Origin: an uncultured Oleiphilaceae bacterium
GTDB taxonomy: Bacteria; Pseudomonadota; Gammaproteobacteria; Pseudomonadales; Oleiphilaceae
Length of the DNA stretch: 64,000 nt
Direction of reading: 5' to 3'
Assembly (NCBI GenBank): GCA_913060665.1
Contig: CAJXUY010000006.1
Span: forward strand, 62,001-126,000
In this document: positions 44,523-53,500 of the stretch, in pieces
Position numbering within the stretch: the first letter of the stretch is position 1
How the letters are laid out: each line of letters opens with the position of its first letter
The notes under the pieces: model-generated
What the model saw: the letters and a program-made list of their open reading frames with translations, nothing else
Database searches by the model: none
Told to the model about the DNA's origin: nothing
Program-made: the position numbers and the translations under genes

Positions 44523-45394
44523 TGGAACAAAAAAATGATTTGGTTGTTTATCAGGCTGAAAGTGGCGCAATAGAGCTTCACACAGATATAAATGCAGAAA
44601 CAATTTGGGCAAGCCAAAAAGAAATCGCTAGTATTTTTGAGGTCACCACTCAAAATATAACCACTCATTTAAAACAAATATTCAAAGAAGGTGAGTTAGA
44701 AGAGGTGTCAACTTGTAAAGAATCCTTACAAGTTCAAATAGAAGGCAAAAGAAAGGTCAAACGAAGCATTAAAGAGTACAACCTTGATGTTCTAATCGCT
44801 GTCGGCTATAGGATAAGCTCATCAACCGGAACTAAGTTCAGAAAATGGGCAACTCAAACCCTAAGAGAACATATCACTCAAGGCTATACCATCAACCCCG
44901 CACGTATCGGCCAAAATTATGATGCCTTTATGAGAGCGGCCGAAGATATCCAACAACTCGCCAACCATCAATCAATCTTAGAAACCAACGATGTATTAGC
45001 CTTAGTTAAAACGTTTGCTCACACATGGTTTTCGCTTGAGTCGTATGACGAAGTTAAACTTCCCAATACAGGTCTAAACCAGAAAGACATTACACTTGAA
45101 GCTAGCAGTTTAGTAACAGCCGTAGCTCAACTAAAAGCCACTTTGATAGATAAAAACCAAGCCACGACATTATTTGCTCAAGAAAAGAAAGAGGGTACGT
45201 TAACGGGAATTTTAGGCTCTGTTTTCCAATCTGTATTCGGTCAGGATGCCTATCCTACGATTGAAGAAAAAGCAGCTCACTTGCTCTACTTTATTATTAA
45301 AAATCACCCCTTCAATGATGGGAATAAGCGAACGGCAGCCTTTTCATTTATATGGTTTTTGCAGAAAGCAAACCAGACAGCAAAAATAGAATGA
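44522..45394 (+). CDS. RhuM-Fic/Doc family protein inserted in the cobalamin operon
   Basis: A 290-residue protein unrelated to B12. Residues about 10-110 are RhuM-like: TIWASQKEIASIFEVTTQNI and LDVLIAVGYRISSSTGTKFR, with KWATQTLREHI. The C-terminal part is a Fic/Doc fold with the motif HPFNDGNKRTAAFSF. Doc-type proteins phosphorylate or nucleotidylate target proteins and often act as toxins; no antitoxin is evident. The gene starts within the cobI stop (TGATG, AGGA 7 nt upstream), so it is translationally coupled. Full-length relatives continue about 40 residues. Here the frame ends after FLQKANQTAKIE, while another frame reads on as NRMTGLVILLLTGG to 45438, suggesting a frameshift. Confidence 0.8.
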   Translation: MEQKNDLVVYQAESGAIELHTDINAETIWASQKEIASIFEVTTQNITTHLKQIFKEGELEEVSTCKESLQVQIEGKRKVKRSIKEYNLDVLIAVGYRISSSTGTKFRKWATQTLREHITQGYTINPARIGQNYDAFMRAAEDIQQLANHQSILETNDVLALVKTFAHTWFSLESYDEVKLPNTGLNQKDITLEASSLVTAVAQLKATLIDKNQATTLFAQEKKEGTLTGILGSVFQSVFGQDAYPTIEEKAAHLLYFIIKNHPFNDGNKRTAAFSFIWFLQKANQTAKIE

Positions 45395-45430
45395 CCGGTT
45401 TAGTTATTTTATTACTCACGGGGGGCGCGC

Positions 45431-46228
45431 TTGAATAAATTTCAAACCAGCACCATCATCAGCCTAACCGACAAAGGCCAACAGTTAGCCTCGCGCTTGA
45501 TTGAGTTAGGCGCAGCCGTTGATCACCTGCATAAACCCAAACCATTTGCTGATGAGGTACAAAGGCACTTTAACAAAGGTGAACGACTTATTCTGATCTG
45601 CGCGATGGGCATTGCGGTCAGAACACTCGCGCCGGTATTAGCCGATAAGTACCAAGACCCTGCTGTACTGGTGTTAGATGAACATGGCCAGTTTGTTATA
45701 CCTCTACTATCAGGCCACGAAGGTGGCGCGAACGACTGGGCCCGACAAGTAGCCAATGTGATTGATGCGCAACTGGTCATTACCAGCGCGCAAACCTATT
45801 TAAAACCGAAGTATATAGCCGGGATGGGATGCGAAAGACATTGCCCTATGCCCGTACTAAAACAACTGCTTGAAGAGACGCTGCTTGAAGCAAACCTCAC
45901 CATTAACGACCTCAGTTCTATCGCCAGCATTGATGTAAAGCAGGATGAAATAGGCCTGATTGAGTTAGCAGCCGAGCTCAACTTGCCCTTTAACACCTAC
46001 ACAGCAAACACCCTAAGAACGGTTGAAGATCAACTCACACAAAAATCAGATATTGTCTTTAGGGAAGTGGGTTGTTTCGGCGTCGCAGAAGCGGCTGCAC
46101 TCGTCAACGCAGATCGACTATTCAATGGCCAGCCTAACAATACTGAATCAATCAAATCCGAATTATTGATACCCAAACATAAAAACAGACAGGCGACCTG
46201 CGCGGTGGCCCGAATATACGAAAACTGA
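45431..46228 (+). CDS. cbiG: Cobalt-precorrin 5A hydrolase CbiG (short form)
   Basis: CbiG opens the delta-lactone of cobalt-precorrin-5A and releases acetaldehyde, an early-cobalt step. The N-terminal domain has LILICAMGIAVRTLAPVLAD and PLLSGHEGGANDWARQVA. The C-terminal CobE-like domain has YIAGMGCERHCPMPVLKQLL and REVGCFGVAEAAALVNA. At 265 residues it lacks the middle domain of classical CbiG (about 350), joining N- and C-domains directly. The start is TTG 45431, overlapping the end of the short frame after rhuM-fic. It lies 7 nt before cobJ. Confidence 0.88.
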   Translation: MNKFQTSTIISLTDKGQQLASRLIELGAAVDHLHKPKPFADEVQRHFNKGERLILICAMGIAVRTLAPVLADKYQDPAVLVLDEHGQFVIPLLSGHEGGANDWARQVANVIDAQLVITSAQTYLKPKYIAGMGCERHCPMPVLKQLLEETLLEANLTINDLSSIASIDVKQDEIGLIELAAELNLPFNTYTANTLRTVEDQLTQKSDIVFREVGCFGVAEAAALVNADRLFNGQPNNTESIKSELLIPKHKNRQATCAVARIYEN

Positions 46229-46235
46229 GAACAAC

Positions 46236-47060
46236 ATGAGTAAATTATACGTTATTGGAACTGGCCCTGGCGGGCTTGAGTATTTGCCACCTATCGCAAG
46301 AAACGCGATAGCAGACAGTGATCAATTGGTGGCTTATGGCCTATATCTTGACCTCTTAGGCGACCTCATCACAGGTAAAACCCGCCATGATCGGCCGTTA
46401 GGCGAAGAGATTGAGCGAGCACGTCTCGCCTTACAACTAGCCGCTAAAGGCGAAAATACCGCACTAATATCGAGCGGCGATATCGGTATTTTTGCCATGG
46501 CAACGCTCGTTTTTGAACTATTGGATAAAGAGCCGGAAGCCGGTTGGGAAAATGTCGAGATTGAAGTCGTGCCGGGTATATCGGCTATGCAAGCCGCGGC
46601 CAGCAAAATTGGCGCACCGTTAGGCCATGACTTCTGTGCCATATCACTGTCTGACCTGCTAACACCTTGGGAAACTATCGAAGCCCGCTTAAATGCCGCT
46701 GGGCAGGGCGATTTTGTCATCTCATTCTACAACCCTGTGTCAATCAAGCGGGATTGGCAGTTAGCGAAAGCAAAAGAGATCTTGCTGCAGTACCGCCCTG
46801 CTACCACCCCTGTCATTATTGGCCGAAACCTGACTCGCCAAGACGAGAAAGTCACCGTCACGACGTTAGCAAATCTCGACCCAACACAAGTCGATATGCT
46901 CACCTTAGTGATGGTCGGTAACAGTGACAGCCGCCATATTACCCTTAGTAACGGGGAAGCCAAGCGTGATTGGGTTTATACCCCTCGTGGTTATTCGAAA
47001 AAACTTTCTTTCGCAAAACCAAGCCTTAAGAACGAACCTGAAGAGGTCATTAACTCATGA
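46236..47060 (+). CDS. cobJ: Precorrin-3B C17-methyltransferase (CobJ/CbiH)
   Basis: The ring-contracting methylase. It starts KLYVIGTGPGGLEYLPPIAR, and then DRPLGEEIERARLALQLA and LISSGDIGIFAMATLVFEL. VEVVPGISAMQAAA-type sequence (VVPGISAMQAAASKIGAPLG) follows with DFCAISLSDLLTPWE, the CobJ/CbiH-specific pattern. The 274 residues include a short C-terminal extension after the fold. It overlaps cobM by 4 nt (ATGA). Without CobG in view, ring contraction would use the cobalt form. Confidence 0.95.
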   Translation: MSKLYVIGTGPGGLEYLPPIARNAIADSDQLVAYGLYLDLLGDLITGKTRHDRPLGEEIERARLALQLAAKGENTALISSGDIGIFAMATLVFELLDKEPEAGWENVEIEVVPGISAMQAAASKIGAPLGHDFCAISLSDLLTPWETIEARLNAAGQGDFVISFYNPVSIKRDWQLAKAKEILLQYRPATTPVIIGRNLTRQDEKVTVTTLANLDPTQVDMLTLVMVGNSDSRHITLSNGEAKRDWVYTPRGYSKKLSFAKPSLKNEPEEVINS

Positions 47061-47854
47061 GTGTATTTTTTGTTGGTGCTGGGCCGGGTGACCCAGAACT
47101 AATCACCGTTAAAGCACTTAGAATTATCCAACAAAGCCCGGTCATACTCTATGCCGGCTCATTAGTACCTGAAGAAATTTTGGCGGATGCCCGTGAAGAC
47201 GCATTAGTCATCGACACTGCATCGCTCAACCTTGAAGAGATCATTGATCTTATTCAGCAGGCTGATGCGAAAGGACAAGACGTAGCCCGGGTTCATTCTG
47301 GCGACCCATCTATTTACGGCGCTACCGGTGAACAAATGCGTCGTTTAGATCAGCTTGAAATCCCTTATGAAACCGTACCTGGCGTCACAGCTACCAGCGC
47401 CTCTGCTGCATGGATCAATAAAGAACTCACGCTTTCAGGTATAACCCAAACAGTGATCATGACTCGCTATGCAGGAAAGACTCCCATGCCGGAGCGTGAG
47501 AATCTAAAATCACTCGCCCAACACGGTGCTACGCTGGCCATTCACCTTGGTGTCACCCGCATTCATAAAATCGTCGAAGACCTGATTCCGTTTTATGGCG
47601 AAGATTGCCCTGTGGCGGTGTGTTATCGCACCAGCTGGCCTGATGCAGACAAGATTACCGCCACGCTGGGCACTATTGTCGATAAAGTCCGGGAAAAGAA
47701 ATTTACCCGTACATCGCTGATACTGGTCGGTCATGTACTCGACCCCGAGAATTTTGATGATTCGTTCTTATATAGCGAAGATCAGGCTCATGTTTACCGT
47801 CCAAAAGTGAAACCAGAAGCACCTCGAAAAGTTAAACGACCCGAGGTTGAATAA
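47057..47854 (+). CDS. cobM: Precorrin-4 C11-methyltransferase (CobM/CbiF)
   Basis: Methylates C11 of (cobalt-)precorrin-4. The sequence opens VFFVGAGPGDPELITVKALR and has YAGSLVPEEILADARE, RVHSGDPSIYGATGEQMR and VPGVTATSASAAWINKELTL. MTRYAGKTPMPERE follows, the CobM/CbiF-specific block. Length 265 is typical, with a basic C-terminal tail. It overlaps cobJ and is followed by a REP-like inverted pair before cobW. Confidence 0.96.
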   Translation: MSVFFVGAGPGDPELITVKALRIIQQSPVILYAGSLVPEEILADAREDALVIDTASLNLEEIIDLIQQADAKGQDVARVHSGDPSIYGATGEQMRRLDQLEIPYETVPGVTATSASAAWINKELTLSGITQTVIMTRYAGKTPMPERENLKSLAQHGATLAIHLGVTRIHKIVEDLIPFYGEDCPVAVCYRTSWPDADKITATLGTIVDKVREKKFTRTSLILVGHVLDPENFDDSFLYSEDQAHVYRPKVKPEAPRKVKRPEVE

Positions 47855-47861
47855 CGCACCT

Positions 47862-47956
47862 GTAACCTTGAGGCAGCAAAGCGGAGTCAGGGTGTATATT
47901 TATACTCAGTCAATAAACCCTGATTCTGGTCGTGCCTTCCGTCATCAAGGCTACGG
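47862..47956. repeat. Inverted pair of REP-like repeats between cobM and cobW
   Basis: Two copies of a REP-like unit face each other. The left one runs 47862-47892 (ACCTTGAGG...GGAGTCAGGG) and the right 47918-47956 (CCCTGATTCTGG...CATCAAGGCTACGG), separated by about 25 nt. Each can form a hairpin, and the pair can form a larger one. The right unit matches a single copy at 10134-10171. It may act as a transcript-end stabiliser or partial terminator before cobW. Confidence 0.6.
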
Positions 47957-47992
47957 AGTAAGTCATTAAGATCGATTATAAAAGGAACCACC

Positions 47993-49075
47993 ATGCAACT
48001 AAATAAAATACCCGCCACGGTTGTCACCGGCTTTTTAGGTAGCGGCAAAACCACCCTTCTTTCAAACATCCTAAAACAAGCCAATGGCAAACGTATCGCG
48101 GTTATCGTTAACGAATTTGGTGAGTTGGATATCGACGCAGACTTGCTTCGCAGCTGCCCCTTAGAATGCGAAGACGAAGCCACACCTGCCGCGTCAAAAA
48201 ACGGTGAAAATGGCGTTTACGAACTGGCAAATGGTTGTATTTGCTGTACCGTTGAGGAAGAGTTTTTGCCCGTCATGAAAGAGTTGGTTGCACGTCGAGA
48301 TGATATCGACCATATACTCATTGAAACTTCAGGACTAGCACTGCCTAAACCACTCGTACAGGCATTCAACTGGCCTGAAATTAAAACTCATTGCACGGTT
48401 GACTCTGTTATTACCGTAATCGATGGCCCAGCCGTGGCAGATGGTCGTTTTGCGCATAATCCTGAACAGGTTGAGCAACAGCGTAAAGCCGATGAAAGCC
48501 TTGATCATGACCCCAGCTTACAAGAGCTATTAGAAGACCAACTCAACTCCGCCGACCTGATTGTCGTCAGTAAAAACGATCTACTTGATGAAGCCACTCG
48601 TGACGCGGTTGATAAAACCGTTCGTGGTCGTGTACCTGAAGAAGTTAAAGTCATCCACGTAAGTGATGGCGAGATCTCATCAGAACTTATTATGGGTTTG
48701 GAGTCTGCAACCGAAGATCGAATCGGTCATGTGCACACCCATCACGACCACCACCATGATCATGGCCATCACCACAAACACGCTCATGATGACTTTGATT
48801 CTGTGTCACTACAATTAGGTGATGTCGATAGCGATAAGCTCATCGCCATCATCAAAGAACTTATAGCAGAGCACACCATCTTTAGAGCAAAAGGTTTTGC
48901 TTCTGTAGCCGATAAACCCATGCGCCAAGTTATTCAGGGCGTTGGGCAGCGGATCGAAAGTTATTTTGATCGTTTGTGGCAACAAGATGAAGAGCGCTCA
49001 AGCCGTATGGTATTGATCGGTAAAGGACTTGACGAGGCGGAGCTATTGTCTGCATTAAAGCAAGCCGAGGTTTAG
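47993..49075 (+). CDS. cobW: Cobalamin biosynthesis GTPase CobW
   Basis: A G3E-family metallochaperone GTPase linked to cobalt delivery for the CobN chelatase. The P-loop is GFLGSGKTTLLSNIL near residue 13, followed by VIVNEFGELDIDADLL. The metal-binding CxCC in NGCICCTVEEEFLPVM is near residue 83, and SKNDLLDEAT (G4 region) near 185. A histidine-rich stretch occurs at about 245-262 (HVHTHHDHHHDHGHHHKHAH), then the CobW C-terminal domain. AAGGAA precedes the ATG. It lies 7 nt before cobN. Confidence 0.95.
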   Translation: MQLNKIPATVVTGFLGSGKTTLLSNILKQANGKRIAVIVNEFGELDIDADLLRSCPLECEDEATPAASKNGENGVYELANGCICCTVEEEFLPVMKELVARRDDIDHILIETSGLALPKPLVQAFNWPEIKTHCTVDSVITVIDGPAVADGRFAHNPEQVEQQRKADESLDHDPSLQELLEDQLNSADLIVVSKNDLLDEATRDAVDKTVRGRVPEEVKVIHVSDGEISSELIMGLESATEDRIGHVHTHHDHHHDHGHHHKHAHDDFDSVSLQLGDVDSDKLIAIIKELIAEHTIFRAKGFASVADKPMRQVIQGVGQRIESYFDRLWQQDEERSSRMVLIGKGLDEAELLSALKQAEV

Positions 49076-49082
49076 TCTCAGT

Positions 49083-52000
49083 ATGCACCTGTTAGCCGCA
49101 AAGCCCGGAGGGTTCACCGACGAAGAAGGCATTATCGATCTGCAGCAAACTGCTGCAGACATCGTTATTCTCGCCGCTCAAGATACCACGCTGTCGATGC
49201 TCGCTCAGTGCGCAGACCAGCTTCCTGACGACTACCCAAGTATTCGGCTGGCTAACTTTGTTAACCTCACCAAACCAGCGGCCTTTGACCTCTATGCTCA
49301 TCAGGTTCTGGAACATGCAAAACTAGTAGTCGTTTCGCTGCTGGGGGGCAAAGCCTATCTCCCCTATGGCGTCGAACAACTACAAAAAATCTGCAATAGC
49401 ACAGGCGCTAAATTAGCTATTGTGCCAGGCGATGATCAACCCGATGAAGAGCTATTCTCCGCCAGTACGCTTGAACGAGCAGACCTAATACGACTCTGGC
49501 GGTACCTGCGAGAAGGGGGTATTCGTAATACCGAGAACGCCTATCACTTTATACAACAAACGTTTTTCAAAACATCCATTAAGAACCCAAGCACAGTTGT
49601 CGCATACCAAGAGCCTCGCCCATTGCCTCGAACACTGATCTTCTGTCCTTACCGGCACGAGCAGTCTTTTCAGGAATGGCAAGAACGAGTAATGCTGCGT
49701 CGAGAGCAATCGGGCCATGAGATCCCAACCGCGATATTACTGTTCTATCGTAGCCACCTGCAAGCCGGTAATACTCAGGCCTTCTCAGCTTTTATTGAGC
49801 AACTTGAACGTAGAGGTCTCGCGGTACTGCCTGTTGCAACAGCATCATTAAAAGAGCCAGAGTGCAAAGCATTGGTCGATCAGCTCGCCCAAAAAAGTGA
49901 CTGCCGTGTTTTTCTCAATACGACGGCATTTTCAATTCGCTCCGCGACTACGGATGAAAATGGAGAACAAGGCTTTTTAGGGAATGCCCACCTTAGCTCT
50001 CAACCAGACGTATTAGAACCCGACTCACTTTTTGCGGTTAATGCACCCGTACTACAAGTCATTCTAGCCGCCAATAGCGAAGAAGACTGGCAAGATCACA
50101 GCCAAGGCTTGAGATCCCGAGACATTGCAATGAATATCGCATTGCCTGAAATGGATGGCCGGGTGATATCCAGAGCGATTAGCTTTAAAAATGAAACCGG
50201 CCGCAGCGATCGAACGGAATACAGCCAAATTGGTTATGAACTTCGAAACGATCGCGCAGAGTTTGTTGCTGAACTGGCAGCGCGCTGGGCATCACTTTCA
50301 ATGACTCCCAATACCGAAAAACGCATCGCCCTGATTCTAGCCAACTACCCCACCCGGGATGGACGAATAGGTAACGGTGTAGGGCTTGATACACCCGCCT
50401 CCACCATTGAAATACTCAACGCCATGTCTAGAGCGGGTTATCCGGTTGAGGGTGCACCCGAAACCGGCAATGGGTTGATTCAAGAACTGCTAGGCAACGT
50501 CACCAATGACCTCGATAGTTTAGATTTTCGGCCTTGCCAGCAAAGCCTCGCCTTAGACAAATATCAACATTACTTCGCAGCACTGCCCGATGAGTGCCAA
50601 CAAGCAGTATTAGAACGATGGGGTACTCCCGACCAAGATCCTAAACACCGCTCCGGTCGTATCATGATTGCCGGTATTCGGTTGGGCGAAACCTTTGTTG
50701 GTATTCAACCTGCTCGCGGTTTTAATGTAGACGTTGCCGCTAATTATCACGACCCTGATCTAGTACCGCCCCATAGCTATTTGGCTTTTTATTTCTGGCT
50801 TCGACACAGCTATCAGGTTGATGCGTTTATTCATATCGGCAAACATGGCAACCTTGAGTGGTTACCGGGTAAGGGGTTAGCACTCAGCAATCGCTGCTGG
50901 CCGGAAATTGCCTTAGGGCCAATGCCACACTTATACCCATTTATCGTCAATGACCCCGGTGAAGGCGCACAGGCAAAACGTCGCAGTCAGGCTGTCGTAC
51001 TCGACCACTTAATGCCACCCATGACACGAGCAGAAACCTATGGTGAGCTACAAGCGTTAGAGCAGTGGGTTGATGAGCTTTATCAGGCTATGGGCTTAGA
51101 CCCTCGGCGAGAAGCACTACTGAGAAGCAAAATTATCGATCTGATTAATCGAACTCATTTATTAGCAGAGCTTAATTTAACAGGTGATGAAGTTAATGAT
51201 GAAAATGCTGTATTGAACGAACTAGACGCTTATTTGTGTGACCTCAAAGAAGCCCAGATTCGGGATGGATTACATACCTATGGTATAAAACCCTCTGGAG
51301 AACAGCGAACAGACACCCTAGTCGCACTCACTCGACTACCTCGAGGTGAAAGTCGAGTTGAAGATTCCAGCATTCTCACCTGTTTGGTTAAAGATCTTTC
51401 GCTGACCCCTGAAAATCATATAGATAGCCCTCTTTTTGATCCACTAAAGTTTGACGCAAAAGCACCCTGGCAAGGCCCTAAGCCAAGTCTGCTTATCGAT
51501 ATTGACCCTAGCCCATGGCGCACTCACGCAGACACCCGAGAACGACTTGAACTACTAGCTAAACAATTGGTATCAAGCTATTTCCCAGATCAAACCATAG
51601 GGTGCGCTTGCGCACCAGCAGCCGCTACTCAGCATAAATCAACTAAACAAACCGGTGCGCAAGCACACCCTATAATAGACCTGCTTCCGTATACTTATAA
51701 GCTGTTTCAACATATCGAAAAAGTCATTGCACCCGCTTTTGACGGCAGCGCGCCAGAAGAGCTACGACAACTGCTCAACGGCCTTGAAGGAGGCTTTGTC
51801 CCACCCGGTGCCAGCGGCGCCCCTACAAGAGGTAGGCTCGATGTGCTCCCAACAGGCCGAAACTTCTATTCGGTTGATAGTCGCAGTATCCCAACGCCTG
51901 CAGCTTGGGAACTAGGCCAAGCCTCAGCAGAACAACTCGTCATGCGTCACCTACAAGAACATGGCGACTACCCCAAAACACTTGGCTTATCCGTGTGGGG

Positions 52001-53060
52001 TACTGCCACTATGCGTACCGGCGGGGATGATATTGCACAAGCCTTTGCATTGATGGGCGTCAAACCTGTCTGGGCGCCTGGCTCCAATCGTGTCACCGAC
52101 TTTGAGATCATCCCAAATTTTTTGTTTAATCGACCCCGCGTCGACGTAACATTACGGGTGTCAGGTTTCTTTCGTGACGCATTTCCCAACGTAATGCATC
52201 TCTATGATGCAGCGGTGACGGCTCTGGCAGAACACCACGAGCCAGGCAATACCAATACCATTAAACAGCGTATAGACAGTGATATAGACCGATTGACGCA
52301 AAATGGCCTAACACCTGAGCAAGCGCAACAACAAGCACGATGGCGTGTATTTGGCTCCAAACCCGGTGCATATGGCGCCGGTCTACAAGGCCTTATAGAC
52401 GAGCGCTGCTGGGATACTCCAGACGACCTTGCTGAAGCCTATATTAACTGGGGTGGGTATGCATACGGCCAAAACCAACAAGGTACCGAAGCATTTGATA
52501 CTTTTGAGCATCGCTTGGGGCAACTAGAAGCAGTCGTTCAAAATCAGGACAACCGCGAACACGACCTACTAGACTCTGATGACTACTATCAGTTTCAAGG
52601 AGGCATGACCAATGCGGTAAGAGTGACTTCAGGCGTTGCTCCTGCGGTTTACCATGGTGATCACTCGAACCCCGCTGCGCCTAAAATAAAGACACTGCAA
52701 GAAGAGCTTAATCGGGTAATTCGATCCAGAGTCGTTAACCCAAAGTGGATTAACGGGATGCAACGGCACGGCTACAAGGGCGCGTTCGAAATGGCCGCAA
52801 CGGTCGATTATCTATTCGCCTACGATGCCACTACCGATATGGTTTCTGATTACCAATATGAAATGGTGGCAGATAATTATCTATTTGAAGAGAAAAACCG
52901 AGAGTTTCTGGAAGAGAACAACCCGAAAGCCATGCAAGAAATGGCAGAACGAATGATTGAAGCTATTCAACGAGGGTTGTGGGAAGAACCAGGGGACTAT
53001 GCCCGTCAACTGGAACACCTGCTCTTAGATATTGAAGATAAACTAGAGCAGGGGATGTGA
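49083..53060 (+). CDS. cobN: Cobaltochelatase subunit CobN
   Basis: The large subunit of ATP-dependent cobaltochelatase, homologous to ChlH. The 1325-residue protein has the conserved CobN core: ALILANYPTRDGRIGNGVGLD-type sequence near 420 (LILANYPTRDGRIGNG), then RSGRIMIAGIRLGETFVGIQ, FIHIGKHGNLEWLPGKG, LEGGFVPPGASGAPTRG, and WGTATMRTGGDDIAQAFALM. It is longer than minimal CobN. A 77-bp inverted-repeat element lies in frame near residues 838-864 (TIGCACAPAA and AQAHPIID). It works with the ChlI-ChlD fusion; no frameshift is visible. The ATG has a weak ribosome site, probably relying on readthrough from cobW. Confidence 0.94.
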   Translation: MHLLAAKPGGFTDEEGIIDLQQTAADIVILAAQDTTLSMLAQCADQLPDDYPSIRLANFVNLTKPAAFDLYAHQVLEHAKLVVVSLLGGKAYLPYGVEQLQKICNSTGAKLAIVPGDDQPDEELFSASTLERADLIRLWRYLREGGIRNTENAYHFIQQTFFKTSIKNPSTVVAYQEPRPLPRTLIFCPYRHEQSFQEWQERVMLRREQSGHEIPTAILLFYRSHLQAGNTQAFSAFIEQLERRGLAVLPVATASLKEPECKALVDQLAQKSDCRVFLNTTAFSIRSATTDENGEQGFLGNAHLSSQPDVLEPDSLFAVNAPVLQVILAANSEEDWQDHSQGLRSRDIAMNIALPEMDGRVISRAISFKNETGRSDRTEYSQIGYELRNDRAEFVAELAARWASLSMTPNTEKRIALILANYPTRDGRIGNGVGLDTPASTIEILNAMSRAGYPVEGAPETGNGLIQELLGNVTNDLDSLDFRPCQQSLALDKYQHYFAALPDECQQAVLERWGTPDQDPKHRSGRIMIAGIRLGETFVGIQPARGFNVDVAANYHDPDLVPPHSYLAFYFWLRHSYQVDAFIHIGKHGNLEWLPGKGLALSNRCWPEIALGPMPHLYPFIVNDPGEGAQAKRRSQAVVLDHLMPPMTRAETYGELQALEQWVDELYQAMGLDPRREALLRSKIIDLINRTHLLAELNLTGDEVNDENAVLNELDAYLCDLKEAQIRDGLHTYGIKPSGEQRTDTLVALTRLPRGESRVEDSSILTCLVKDLSLTPENHIDSPLFDPLKFDAKAPWQGPKPSLLIDIDPSPWRTHADTRERLELLAKQLVSSYFPDQTIGCACAPAAATQHKSTKQTGAQAHPIIDLLPYTYKLFQHIEKVIAPAFDGSAPEELRQLLNGLEGGFVPPGASGAPTRGRLDVLPTGRNFYSVDSRSIPTPAAWELGQASAEQLVMRHLQEHGDYPKTLGLSVWGTATMRTGGDDIAQAFALMGVKPVWAPGSNRVTDFEIIPNFLFNRPRVDVTLRVSGFFRDAFPNVMHLYDAAVTALAEHHEPGNTNTIKQRIDSDIDRLTQNGLTPEQAQQQARWRVFGSKPGAYGAGLQGLIDERCWDTPDDLAEAYINWGGYAYGQNQQGTEAFDTFEHRLGQLEAVVQNQDNREHDLLDSDDYYQFQGGMTNAVRVTSGVAPAVYHGDHSNPAAPKIKTLQEELNRVIRSRVVNPKWINGMQRHGYKGAFEMAATVDYLFAYDATTDMVSDYQYEMVADNYLFEEKNREFLEENNPKAMQEMAERMIEAIQRGLWEEPGDYARQLEHLLLDIEDKLEQGM
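51597..51673. repeat. Inverted-repeat element inside cobN (copy 1)
   Basis: The 20-bp arms ATAGGGTGCGCTTGCGCACC (51597-51616) and its complement (51654-51673, 19 of 20 matching) enclose 37 nt. Each arm is itself a GGTGCGC-TT-GCGCACC palindrome. The left arm is identical to that of a second element at 61678-61766. The element is read through in frame within cobN, adding residues such as GCACAPAAATQHKSTKQTGA. It looks like a MITE- or REP-like insertion. Confidence 0.75.
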
Positions 53061-53065
53061 CTTAA

Positions 53066-53368
53066 TTACAACTGAGGGCAACCTTTAATAGCTAACGCAA
53101 TATTGGCAGCATCTTTAACGTTCTGGTAATACGAATCCGACGCCTGAACCGCAGACCCTGCCATCTCGCCATATTCAACATTAATCATCTTACCCAAGTT
53201 GGTTAACGTATCCACCGATGTTCTATCAGCATCATAGGCTGAAAAAGCACCTTGTATCTGATCACAGGTAAATGCGCCCATGCCATTAGACGCCATACTT
53301 GATAGTTGGCCTGATGTTTGGCAACCTGTTAGAGAGATAAAGGCTAATAAAAGTAATGTCTTGTTCAT
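53066..53368 (-). CDS. Small hypothetical lipoprotein
   Basis: A 100-residue protein starting MNKTLLLLAFISLTGCQTS, with a clear lipobox (LTGC) so the mature protein begins at a lipidated cysteine. The rest is small and hydrophilic, with two more cysteines (FTCDQIQ and IKGCPQL) that could pair. No domain recognised. The upstream ATG four codons earlier lies before a poorer signal. It converges on cobN (5 nt between stops) and diverges from mltF. Confidence 0.65.
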   Translation of the reverse strand: MNKTLLLLAFISLTGCQTSGQLSSMASNGMGAFTCDQIQGAFSAYDADRTSVDTLTNLGKMINVEYGEMAGSAVQASDSYYQNVKDAANIALAIKGCPQL

Positions 53369-53500
53369 ATAATGTCTCAAAAAAGTAATAGGGGCTTGAA
53401 TCAGGCCATTCTAATAAGTTGTAGCATTAAATGTAACCTAAAGTTTATATTGATACTTTTGGGGTACCCTAAAATATCAATAATAAAGGAGGCCTATTAA

